A stretch of DNA of 5,568 bases from an uncultured Alphaproteobacteria bacterium (lineage in GTDB: Bacteria > Pseudomonadota > Alphaproteobacteria > CALKHQ01): the NCBI GenBank assembly GCA_937988735.1, contig CALKHQ010000002.1:1-5568 (forward strand), given 5' to 3'. Under the pieces are notes generated by a model. That model was not told the origin of the DNA, made no database searches, and worked only from the letters and a program-made list of their open reading frames with translations. The position numbers and the translations under genes are program-made. This document shows, one piece after another, positions 1 through 4,870 of this stretch. Numbering within the stretch: position 1 is the stretch's first letter; every line of letters starts with the position of its first letter.

Positions 1-481
1 GGTCGACGCCGATCATCTCGGCCAGCAGATCGAGCACCTTCTGCTTGGAGTCCTCGAACGTCGCCCGTCCCATCGCGCTCTCGGACTGGCTCTTGGCGGT
101 GTAGACGCGCACCACCCGCCCGCTCGTCTCGATGATTGCGAACTCGTCCAGCGGCTTGATGAGCGCAGCCACCCGCTCCGCCTCGGACTGGTCGGCGCAC
201 ACGATCACCCGCTCGTCGTAGTAGCCAACGCGGATCAGCGCGGTCTTGCGCAGGTGCTCCGGGCTGGGGAAGCGCGCCCGGCGCGCGTCGTCCAGCTGCT
301 CCCAGGCCTCGGTCACCGCCGCGAAGTACAGCCGGTGGCTCTCGCGCGACCGCTCGACCGGCGGCGCCAGCCGGTAGACCTCACCCTCGACGTACTGGCG
401 GGCCGCGGTCAGCGGGCTCAGGGGCACCATCGCCGTGCCGTCCCAGCGGAAGCGCTGCGGATGGATACGGGGCTCACGCAT
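1..481 (-). CDS. Conserved phage protein of unknown function (C-terminus cut by window edge)
   Basis: An open minus-strand frame of at least 160 residues starts at ATG 481..479 and has no stop before base 1, so the C-terminus is missing. I chose this start because GGAG lies 7 bases upstream (reading GGAGACGGCCG-ATG) and because it overlaps the stop of the nuclease gene before it by 8 bases (ATGCGTGA). The visible protein is soluble, with no signal peptide or membrane segment. Residues 32-65 (GEVYRLAP, then LYFAAVTEAWEQL), 73-90 (SPEHLRKTALIRVGYYDE) and 113-150 (EFAIIETSGRVVRVYTAKSQS, then AMGRATFEDSKQKVLDLL) look like a conserved block that I recall from many prophage early regions, where it has no assigned function. 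Its place behind RecT, an exonuclease and a Ref-type nuclease suggests a role in phage recombination or replication, as with Nin-region proteins, but that is inference only. Confidence 0.85.
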   Translation of the reverse strand, partial: MREPRIHPQRFRWDGTAMVPLSPLTAARQYVEGEVYRLAPPVERSRESHRLYFAAVTEAWEQLDDARRARFPSPEHLRKTALIRVGYYDERVIVCADQSEAERVAALIKPLDEFAIIETSGRVVRVYTAKSQSESAMGRATFEDSKQKVLDLLAEMIGVD

Positions 482-767
482 CGGCCGTCTCCAGCAGCGC
501 CTCGACCTCGGCCAGCAGCTCGAGCTGCGTCCCGAACTTGATCTCCCAGGTGCCGGGGCCGGCGTGATAGGCGACGCCCAGACCGCCCGTCCGGTGGTGT
601 GCCGGGCACAGGGGCAGCGTCTCGTAGTGGGTCGACCGGCGGCCGATGCCGGTGTGGTGCTTGATGTGGTGCACCTCCGCCGGCGAGAAGACGCCTTCGT
701 GCAGCAGGCACACGATGCAGCCCAGCGCCGCGACGCGGGACAGGTGGCGCTTCTCGTCGGCGGTCAT
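474..767 (-). CDS. Ref-type HNH nuclease (recombination enhancement, RecA-dependent nuclease family)
   Basis: This 97-residue protein carries an HNH/beta-beta-alpha zinc nuclease signature. Visible are C17-x2-C20 (GCIVC), E31-V-H33-H34 (the catalytic EVHHI), S45-T-H47, C54-x2-H57-H58 (LCPAHH), then G-V-A-Y-H68-A-G and W74-E-x2-F78-G. The order and spacing match the family typified by phage P1 Ref, in which the nuclease cuts DNA in RecA-bound D-loops and stimulates recombination. P1 Ref also has an extra N-terminal DNA-binding extension. This copy starts almost at the zinc site, so it is the compact form common in phages. The start ATG 767..765 overlaps the exonuclease stop by 4 bases (ATGA), and no strong Shine-Dalgarno sequence is needed for such coupling. 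It is encoded directly behind an exonuclease and a RecT-like annealing protein, which fits a recombination role. RecA dependence is taken from the family and is not shown here. Confidence 0.88.
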   Translation of the reverse strand: MTADEKRHLSRVAALGCIVCLLHEGVFSPAEVHHIKHHTGIGRRSTHYETLPLCPAHHRTGGLGVAYHAGPGTWEIKFGTQLELLAEVEALLETADA

Positions 768-1393
768 GCGCAGGCCGCCCGGCTTTGCGGGAACTCACCG
801 CGGATGTCGACGCCGAACTGGTCGCGCAGGCAGCGCGTGACGTCGATCGTCGCGAGGCAGTCGGCCATGGCGTTGTGCGCCTTGTCGTGCGGCCGCCCGA
901 GCAGAATCTGGCACGCCTCGCTGAGGTTCGGCGTCTTGTTGTAGTTGCGCCCTGCGCGCATCATCGCCGGCGTTGGCGGCAGATTGCAGGGGCCGGTAGC
1001 GGCGCGACACGGATCGAACTCCCGCAGCACGCCGAACCGATCCTCCCGGCCCAGCCGCCGGCGCTCACCGCGGATGAACTTGTTGTCCCAGCGGATGTTG
1101 AACGCCACCAGCGTCTGCGCCCGGTCGGCCAGCGCGTCGAACATCGTCATCGCGTGGGCGATCTGGATGCCGTCCCTGGCGCAGCGCTCCAAGGTCAGCC
1201 CGTGCACCTTCCCCGCCTCCTCGTCGATCGCCCAGCCGTCGGGCTGGATGAGGCAGTGGAAGCCGCCGACCGGCGTGAGGGCGTCGTCGGTCAGCACTGC
1301 CGCTATGGACACAATGCGCGCCTGGTCGGGGTGATCGGCCGCAAGCTTGAAGTCCAGCATCTTGTTGGACTCGGTGTCGAAGAACAGGAACAT
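764..1393 (-). CDS. DnaQ-like DEDDh 3'-5' exonuclease
   Basis: The 209-residue protein has the three exonuclease motifs of the RNase H-fold DnaQ superfamily. Exo I is FFDTES with D6 and E8. Exo II is around A97-F-N-I-R-W-D103-N. Exo III is A172-H173-N-A-M-A-D178, the h-type (HxxxxD), which predicts a two-metal 3'-5' exonuclease acting on DNA or RNA. The K62-V-H-G-L-T stretch and the P155-N-L-S-E-A-C-x3-L-G stretch before Exo III are also typical. The frame stays open far upstream (to 2782), but that part is only the antisense-free shadow of the RecT and coiled-coil genes. ATG 1393..1391 is the true start because the family begins right before Exo I, and because a purine-rich ribosome site (A then eight G) lies 2 bases upstream. 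It starts 11 bases after the RecT stop and ends in a 4-base overlap with the Ref-type nuclease. It probably trims 3' ends during phage recombination or repair. Confidence 0.9.
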   Translation of the reverse strand: MFLFFDTESNKMLDFKLAADHPDQARIVSIAAVLTDDALTPVGGFHCLIQPDGWAIDEEAGKVHGLTLERCARDGIQIAHAMTMFDALADRAQTLVAFNIRWDNKFIRGERRRLGREDRFGVLREFDPCRAATGPCNLPPTPAMMRAGRNYNKTPNLSEACQILLGRPHDKAHNAMADCLATIDVTRCLRDQFGVDIRGEFPQSRAACA

Positions 1394-1407
1394 CGCCCCC
1401 CCCTCTA
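1394..1407 (-). promoter_or_regulatory. Ribosome binding site with a run of eight G before the exonuclease gene
   Basis: The whole gap between the RecT stop (TAG, 1407..1405) and the exonuclease start reads A, eight G, C, G, then ATG on the minus strand. The G tract (1403..1396) is the only plausible Shine-Dalgarno for the exonuclease. Homopolymer G tracts can change length by slippage, which here would alter the distance or strength of ribosome binding without changing any protein. Confidence 0.6.
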
Positions 1408-2394
1408 GCTTCCCGCGATGGCGCGCCCGGCCTCGTCGAAGGCGGCTTCCACCGCCTCGCGCAACGGCATCTCCAGCGCGTCGATGTGGCTCTGGTTGCT
1501 GGCGTAGGCCTGGTTGAGGGCGTTGATGTCCTTCGCCGCCCGGAACAGCAGGATGATCTCGTTCGCCTTGCGCTCCGCCGGCGTGAGCCCGTCGGCGGGC
1601 TCCTCCGGCGTCGCGTCCGTCGTCCCGGGCTCGCCCTCGTCGGTGAAGTCCGACGGCTCCGGCGCCGCCGGGATCTCCACTTCCTCCGCGCCAAGGTCGA
1701 TGGTCGGGCCGGCGTAGCGCTCGGCCTCGTCGCCGCTCAGCCAGTCGCCGATCTCCTCGGGGAAGGCCTTGCGCAGCGCGGCCGCCTCCGCCTGCTTCTC
1801 GAGCATGTAGTGAGGCGCCTGCGCCCAGCGGTCGTTGGGCAGGTCGGTGCCGCCCTGCCGCCCGTAGCCGGCAAGGAAGTAGCAGCGCGGGCCGGGGAAG
1901 GCGCAGCGCTGCCCGCCGATGATCCGGTAGACCGTCACCTGCGCCCAGTCCGGATAGGTGAGCTCGACAGTCTTGTCGACCCAGCGCTCCTCCTGGCCCT
2001 TCTTCTCCTTCACCCGGCCGGTGAACCTGCCCTTCTTGTCCTCTCCCCACACCGTTGGATCGCAGCCGGCATACTGGCCGGTGCGGAACGCAGTCGCGCG
2101 GTGCTCGGCGATCGACGGCCAGACCGTCTCCACCATCGCCCGCTTCTTGGCGTCGTAGATGGGCACGATGTGGACCATCTTCTTGAACACATCGAGCTTG
2201 CGGGCCTGGCAGTAGGCGAGCGCGAGGCACACCGCCTGCGTCGTCTGCGCCGACGGGAAGACGGCGTTCACCAGCGTCAGCCACTCGCTCTTGCTGATGT
2301 TGAAGCGCTCGCCGATCGCCGGGTGCCACGGCAGGCGCGGCGGCTGCAGCACCGCCACGTCCTGCGTCTCGGGCTTGCGCTGCTTCTCGGTCAT
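1405..2394 (-). CDS. recT: RecT/Bet-family single-strand DNA annealing protein
   Basis: This 329-residue protein has the RecT/Redbeta-type annealing core at about residues 35-228. Key parts are the helical start (SKSEWLTLVNAVFPS, then CLALAYCQARKLDVF), the strand with HIVPIYD at 75-81, VWPSIAEHRATAFRTGQYAG at 91-110, and the diagnostic P194-H-Y-M-L-E-K-x-A-E-A-A-A-L-R-K-A-F-P segment before GDEAERY. Such proteins coat single-stranded DNA and anneal complementary strands in phage recombination. An acidic, Pro-rich linker (about 229-270) joins a helical C-terminal domain (271-329). In Redbeta the C-terminal domain binds the partner exonuclease and host SSB, so this one is the likely partner-binding part. 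Start ATG 2394..2392 overlaps the previous stop by one base (TGATG), which implies coupled re-initiation; the frame is open further upstream but that part is not conserved. I use recT for the family and have not shown orthology to Rac RecT. Confidence 0.9.
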   Translation of the reverse strand: MTEKQRKPETQDVAVLQPPRLPWHPAIGERFNISKSEWLTLVNAVFPSAQTTQAVCLALAYCQARKLDVFKKMVHIVPIYDAKKRAMVETVWPSIAEHRATAFRTGQYAGCDPTVWGEDKKGRFTGRVKEKKGQEERWVDKTVELTYPDWAQVTVYRIIGGQRCAFPGPRCYFLAGYGRQGGTDLPNDRWAQAPHYMLEKQAEAAALRKAFPEEIGDWLSGDEAERYAGPTIDLGAEEVEIPAAPEPSDFTDEGEPGTTDATPEEPADGLTPAERKANEIILLFRAAKDINALNQAYASNQSHIDALEMPLREAVEAAFDEAGRAIAGS

Positions 2395-3245
2395 CAGCGC
2401 ACCACCGCAACGGTGTCTTCGAAGATCCGCGCGCCGCGGAGCTGCCGCCCGCCCGCCCGGATGAACGAACGCAGGGCCTTCTCCAGCCCGTCTTCCGGCA
2501 GGTGCGGGCGCAGCGCCTCGAGGTCGAGGGCGTCGCGGTCCTCGATGATCCCGATCCACTGCGTGCGCAGGCTGGCGACCGACCCCTGTTCGCCGCGGGT
2601 GCGGGAGAGCTCGGCCGCCTTCGCCGCAGCATCCCGCGCGGCACGCTCGGCCTCGGCGCGGGCCTGGGCGGCGCGCCGCTCGGCTTCTTCCTGCTGGCGC
2701 TTGCGCGCGGCCTCGGCCTCGATCTCCCGCTCAAGGTCGGCCTCGTTTTCCAGCCGGGCCGCCTCGGCCTCGCGCCGGGCACGCTCGGCCGCTTCCTCGG
2801 CTTCGCGCCGCGCGCGCTCCGCTTCCTCGCGGGCCTTGCGTTCGGCTTCCTCGCGGGCGCGCCGCTCCGCCTCGGCCTTGGCGCGCAGGTAGGTGGTCAG
2901 CCGCGCCTCGATGCGCTTCTTGAGCTCGGTCAGCGGGTCGCGGATGCGGCCAAAGAACAGGGTATCAATCTTGCGACAGCCGGCCAGGAAGGGCTCCTTC
3001 TCGGCCTCGTGGATGGACTTGCCGGCCTTGATGCAGGCGGCCACCTGCTTCACGAAATCCTGCACCCGCTGCACGGTCACCTCGTCGTCCAGCGTCGCGG
3101 GTACCCGCTCGCCGGCCTTCAGCAGCTGGCCGGCGCGGGTGAACAGCGCATCGTGGTCTTCCAGCAGCCGCGTAACCAGCGGATCCTCGTCGGCTGGCGG
3201 CCGGTTGTGGCCCAGGCGTTCGTCATCCAGCACTTCGATAGGCAT
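2394..3245 (-). CDS. Coiled-coil phage protein next to RecT, function unknown
   Basis: The 283-residue protein has three parts. Residues 1-115 are a helical N-terminal part with the motif LGHNRPP (11-17) and an A-x-K-S-I-H-E-A-E-K-E-P-F segment. Residues 118-215 are a very long charged helix rich in Ala, Arg and Glu, with loosely repeated units such as REEAERKA and REAEAAR. Residues 226-283 form a compact C-terminal domain ending in GARIFEDTVAVVR. I recall phage proteins of this layout encoded just upstream of RecT, and it resembles the Gp157 and DUF1351 groups in architecture (coiled coil plus a short end with a GxxIFE-like close), though I cannot assign it to either. A partner or assembly role for the annealing protein is inferred from position. 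The start at ATG 3245..3243 has an excellent ribosome site (GGAGGA, with 5 bases between it and the start), 10 bases after the previous gene. The coil is encoded by strongly GC-rich, repetitive DNA. Confidence 0.85.
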   Translation of the reverse strand: MPIEVLDDERLGHNRPPADEDPLVTRLLEDHDALFTRAGQLLKAGERVPATLDDEVTVQRVQDFVKQVAACIKAGKSIHEAEKEPFLAGCRKIDTLFFGRIRDPLTELKKRIEARLTTYLRAKAEAERRAREEAERKAREEAERARREAEEAAERARREAEAARLENEADLEREIEAEAARKRQQEEAERRAAQARAEAERAARDAAAKAAELSRTRGEQGSVASLRTQWIGIIEDRDALDLEALRPHLPEDGLEKALRSFIRAGGRQLRGARIFEDTVAVVR

Positions 3246-3255
3246 CGCGTCCTCC
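3246..3255 (-). promoter_or_regulatory. Strong Shine-Dalgarno before the coiled-coil gene
   Basis: The 10-base gap reads GGAGGACGCG on the minus strand, directly after the TGA of the 141 aa gene. It is among the best ribosome sites in this operon, where most genes rely on overlap coupling, and it fixes the start of the coiled-coil gene at 3245. Confidence 0.75.
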
Positions 3256-3681
3256 TCAGATCAGGATAGGGGTGGTGTTGGGGTCGATCGGCCGGTAGGG
3301 GTCGGCCTCCGGCATTGCCGGGTTCCAGCGCACCGCCCAGCGGTGGCGGGCGATCAGGTAGCGGTAGCGGCTGCGGGAGATCGGGTGCCTGGCGCACCAC
3401 GGCCAGAGCCGGTCGACGTCGAAGCGACGCCCGTTGGCGCAGGCCTGCCAGCAGGGCGCGCGGTCGAGAAGCCGCGGGAAGTGGGGATCGAGCGGCGGGC
3501 CGAACCACAAACGAACGGGCACCCAGGGTCCGCCCTTCACCAGGCGCGTCTGATAAAAGCCGGCGATGGGCTCGGCGGTGACGTGCTCGCGGGCGGCGTC
3601 ATCGCGGGCCTCCCGCTGGGCGCGGGCGTGCTGGCCGGCCTGGCGCACGGCTTCAAGGGCGGCGTGCAGCGCGGGGCTCAC
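3256..3681 (-). CDS. Conserved phage protein of unknown function (141 aa)
   Basis: The protein is best read from GTG 3681..3679, which overlaps the stop of the 50 aa membrane gene by 4 bases (GTGA). The frame continues upstream to 3906, but that extra part is a Pro/Arg-rich shadow of the two genes before it. Residues 1-37 are a charged helix (HAALEAVRQAGQHARAQREA). From about residue 38 on there is a compact domain with GFYQTRLVKGGPWVPVRLWFGPP, then LDRAPCWQACANGRRFDVDRLWPWCARHPISRSRYRYL, ending in P-x-RPIDPNTTPILI. The KGGPWVPVRLW and WPxCAxxPIS stretches are ones I recall from prophage hypothetical proteins in early regions of proteobacterial phages. No catalytic signature or metal site is clear; the Trp- and Arg-rich surface would suit nucleic-acid or protein binding, which is a guess. 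Confidence 0.85.
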   Translation of the reverse strand: MSPALHAALEAVRQAGQHARAQREARDDAAREHVTAEPIAGFYQTRLVKGGPWVPVRLWFGPPLDPHFPRLLDRAPCWQACANGRRFDVDRLWPWCARHPISRSRYRYLIARHRWAVRWNPAMPEADPYRPIDPNTTPILI

Positions 3682-3830
3682 AGCGCCCACCACAGCATCA
3701 GGGCGACCAGCAGAGCCGCCAGCAGCCACGGGCGCAGGGCGAGCCACACCAGCGCGTCGGCGGCATGGATGCGGGCGCGGTGCCAGCCGGCCTGCCACAG
3801 CCAGATGAGGCGGTGCAGGGCGGGGATCAC
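3678..3830 (-). CDS. Very small single-pass membrane protein (50 aa)
   Basis: GTG 3830..3828 overlaps the stop of the 75 aa gene by 4 bases (GTGA) and reads 50 residues to TGA 3680..3678, which in turn overlaps the GTG of the next gene. The chain of exact GTGA junctions on both sides is the main evidence for this start. The N-terminal half (PALHRLIWLWQAGWHRARIHAADA) is amphipathic with several Trp and Arg. The C-terminal half (about residues 27-50) is one strongly hydrophobic helix, with LLAALLVALMLWWAL at the very end and no tail after it. This suggests a tail-anchored inner-membrane peptide. No homologue is recognised. Small hydrophobic proteins in phage early operons often alter the host membrane or exclude other phages; that is only a possibility here. 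Confidence 0.65.
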   Translation of the reverse strand: MIPALHRLIWLWQAGWHRARIHAADALVWLALRPWLLAALLVALMLWWAL

Positions 3831-4054
3831 AGCCGGAACCCCATGCTCGGCCGCCAGAACGCGGCGATGGCCGGCAGACCGCAGGGCCCGACCAGCAATG
3901 AGACAACGGCGAAGAGCTGCCGGTCGTCGCACCGGAACCGGCGGTTGAAGTCCTCGTCGTACTCGTGCCACAGGGAGGCGAGCATGCAGCCGTAGGTGGC
4001 GAAGGCGCAGGCCAGCCAGATGACGGCGACGACGAAGACAGCGGTGGTGCTCAT
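3827..4054 (-). CDS. Small phage membrane protein (75 aa)
   Basis: Start ATG 4054..4052 has GGGAG 6 bases upstream and overlaps the zinc-ribbon gene's stop by 4 bases (ATGA). The 75 residues hold a first membrane helix at about 4-25 (AVFVVAVIWLACAFATYGCMLA), a charged polar stretch (HEYDEDFNRRFRCDD, about 30-44), a second hydrophobic segment (LFAVVSLLVGPCGLPAIAAFW, about 47-67) and the end MGFRL. This layout, with Y-G-x-M-L-A near the first helix, an acidic/Arg loop and a V-S-L-L-x-G-P second helix ending in GxxL, resembles small membrane proteins I recall from other phage early regions, all of unknown function. Two passes with a short loop are likely. A role in membrane modification or superinfection control is inference. 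Confidence 0.8.
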   Translation of the reverse strand: MSTTAVFVVAVIWLACAFATYGCMLASLWHEYDEDFNRRFRCDDRQLFAVVSLLVGPCGLPAIAAFWRPSMGFRL

Positions 4055-4254
4055 GTGTTGCTCCCGGTGGTGTGGCCGCAGTAGCGGCAGCGGCGGATGC
4101 CATCGGCGGGCTTGCCCAGCCCGCGCTTGTCGCAGGACGGGCACGGCAGCTTCGGGCCGCGCTTCTGGCCGATCATGCTGGGGCGCGGGTGCATCCGCCG
4201 GGCATGGTCGTTGACGATTTGCCGGGCGATCTCGCCGATAGGGCGCAGTGCCAT
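4051..4254 (-). CDS. Small zinc-ribbon protein, first gene of the leftward operon
   Basis: Read from ATG 4254..4252 the protein has 67 residues. This start has GGAGG 5 bases upstream. The longer reading from TTG 4311 is unlikely because that TTG forms part of the probable -35 element (TTGACG) and has no ribosome site. The N-terminal helix (PIGEIARQIVNDHARR) is followed by a basic linker and a four-cysteine zinc ribbon: C-P-S-C, then about 14 residues, then C-R-Y-C-G-H. The protein is basic and small, as expected for a nucleic-acid or protein-binding adaptor. It sits where lambda has N, the antiterminator, but nothing in the sequence shows such a function. Zinc-ribbon proteins of similar size are frequent in phage early operons and usually unassigned. 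Confidence 0.8.
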   Translation of the reverse strand: MALRPIGEIARQIVNDHARRMHPRPSMIGQKRGPKLPCPSCDKRGLGKPADGIRRCRYCGHTTGSNT

Positions 4255-4277
4255 CGCCGCCTCCGCGTTGAAACAGG

Positions 4278-4296
4278 TTTCAGTGTCGGACTGAAA
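4278..4296. repeat. Perfect 7-bp inverted repeat, candidate repressor or Cro operator
   Basis: TTTCAGT-GTCGG-ACTGAAA has perfect 7-base arms around a 5-base centre. It overlaps the spacer and probable -10 of the leftward promoter, so a bound dimer would block RNA polymerase. The 19-base size suits a helix-turn-helix dimer. Confidence 0.6.
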
Positions 4297-4306
4297 ATCG
4301 GGAAAC
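4295..4306. repeat. Left copy of the shared 12-base operator word
   Basis: AAATCGGGAAAC here is identical to bases 4910-4921 on the far side of the repressor gene. It overlaps the end of the 19-base palindrome and touches the -35 of the leftward promoter. Confidence 0.6.
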
Positions 4307-4344
4307 GTCAAGAGAAAAGTTTCTCGTGCTGAAACGGCGAGGGC

Positions 4345-4370
4345 AAAAAAAGGGGTCGCCGTGGCGACCC
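4345..4370 (-). terminator. Intrinsic terminator downstream of the repressor gene
   Basis: Bases 4353-4370 form a perfect 8-pair GC-rich stem (GGGTCGCC pairing with GGCGACCC, 2 bases between the arms). Bases 4345-4351 are seven A, so on the minus strand the hairpin is followed by seven T. This is a textbook factor-independent terminator for leftward transcription. It lies about 50 bases past the repressor stop and before the leftward early promoter, so it would end the repressor message and keep it from running into the early operon. Confidence 0.88.
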
Positions 4371-4419
4371 GACAAGGAGGGGGGAACCTATTCTTCGGTG
4401 AGGCGGGGCCAGAGCTGTA

Positions 4420-4845
4420 TCACGCTCCCTTCGGTCTCGACCCCGCGCGGTAGGGGCGGGACGGCGAATCCTCCAGGCGGTCCAGGCGCCGGCGCATGTC
4501 CTCGATCTGCCCTTGCAGCGACATCACCATGGCCCAGAGACGATCAATCTCCGTGTGCACGTCAGCCCTCCTGCTGGTGGTTGTTGATTCTGCGGGGACT
4601 GAGTGTGGATTGTCGGAAGCACCTGTTAACGCAGTCTTGCCAGCCGCGTCGTCCACGAGAAGGTCCGCCGGCTGCACGTCCAGCGCCTTCGCGATCTTCG
4701 CCATCCAGTCGGTGTTGAGCCGGGTGTGTCCGTTTTCGAGCTTCCACACCTGGCTGCGGTTGGCGCCGATTCGCTCGCCCAGCCGGGCAAGCGACCACCC
4801 CTTCGCCTTGCGCAGCTCTTTCACCCGGTTCCGCATGGCCGGCAT
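4420..4845 (-). CDS. cI-like phage repressor, short form with coiled-coil tail
   Basis: The 141-residue protein begins with an XRE/HTH_3 DNA-binding domain at about residues 5-64: RVKELRKAKGWSLARLGERIG, the recognition helix in N29-R-S-Q-V-W-K-L-E-N-G, and the closing ALDVQPADLL. Residues 65-95 are a polar linker. Residues 97-125 (IDRLWAMVMSLQGQIEDMRRRLDRLE) show heptad-spaced Ile, Leu and Met and should form a coiled coil for dimer or higher-order assembly. There is no room for the S24/LexA-like peptidase domain found in lambda cI, so RecA-driven self-cleavage is not expected. ATG 4845 is the longest reading. ATG 4836 (M4, giving MRNRVKEL) fits the family as well, and neither has a clear ribosome site. 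It is divergent from the Cro-like gene and between two regions with shared operator words, as in a lambda immunity region. A housekeeping XRE regulator is the alternative. Confidence 0.88.
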   Translation of the reverse strand: MPAMRNRVKELRKAKGWSLARLGERIGANRSQVWKLENGHTRLNTDWMAKIAKALDVQPADLLVDDAAGKTALTGASDNPHSVPAESTTTSRRADVHTEIDRLWAMVMSLQGQIEDMRRRLDRLEDSPSRPYRAGSRPKGA

Positions 4846-4870
4846 TCAAGCACATGGCGGAAATCCGCGC

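Larger units (their letters stand above)
4262..4325 (-). promoter_or_regulatory. Leftward early promoter and operator region (PL/OL-like)
   Basis: On the minus strand TTGACG (4311..4306) matches the -35 consensus at five of six bases. A weak -10 candidate (GACACT or CGACAC, about 4288..4282) follows 17-18 bases later, so transcription would start near 4275, about 20 bases before the zinc-ribbon start. The region is much richer in A+T than its surroundings. It is crowded with GAAAC/GTTTC half-sites at 4270, 4277, 4302, 4319 and (just outside) 4331. Inverted repeats include TGAAAC-AG-GTTTCA (4269-4282), the perfect 19-base palindrome at 4278-4296, and GAGAAA-AG-TTTCTC (4312-4325), which flanks the -35. 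The arrangement suits a repressor-controlled early promoter. The -10 assignment is the weakest part. Confidence 0.6.

Noticed and set aside
764..2782. A single 672-residue minus-strand frame that would fuse a long Arg/Ala/Pro-rich N-terminus to the exonuclease
   Set aside because: The part above 1393 runs in a different frame through the RecT and coiled-coil genes and has low-complexity composition. The exonuclease family starts at the Exo I motif, and a ribosome site precedes ATG 1393.
1486..2892. A 468-codon plus-strand frame opposite the RecT and coiled-coil genes
   Set aside because: It mirrors the minus-strand codons of GC-rich genes (long runs of Arg, Ala, Ser), has no domain, and would conflict with the well-supported recT gene.
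2601..2894. The repetitive GC-rich stretch as a tandem-repeat or CRISPR-like array
   Set aside because: The units are imperfect, have no spacers, and are explained by the Ala/Arg/Glu codons of the coiled coil.
3682..3906. A longer start for the 141 aa protein
   Set aside because: The added residues are Pro/Arg/Gly-rich and overlap the 75 aa and 50 aa genes in another frame. The GTG at 3681 forms a GTGA junction with the previous stop.
3831..4103. A longer start for the 50 aa membrane protein
   Set aside because: The extension is Arg/His/Leu-rich antisense-like text over the better supported 75 aa gene. The GTG at 3830 overlaps that gene's stop exactly.
4255..4311. TTG start at 4311 for the zinc-ribbon gene (86 aa)
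   Set aside because: There is no ribosome site, and the TTG lies within the probable -35 of the promoter. ATG 4254 has GGAGG at good spacing.
4374..4400. AAGGAGG (4374-4380) as a ribosome site for a plus-strand gene
   Set aside because: The nearest plus-strand start codon (GTG 4398) is 17 bases away, and no sensible frame follows opposite the repressor gene.
4846..4855. ATG 4855 on the minus strand as the start of a 97-residue protein overlapping the repressor
   Set aside because: That frame is the repressor DNA read in another frame, with no domain and no ribosome site. The helix-turn-helix protein in the other frame is clearly real.
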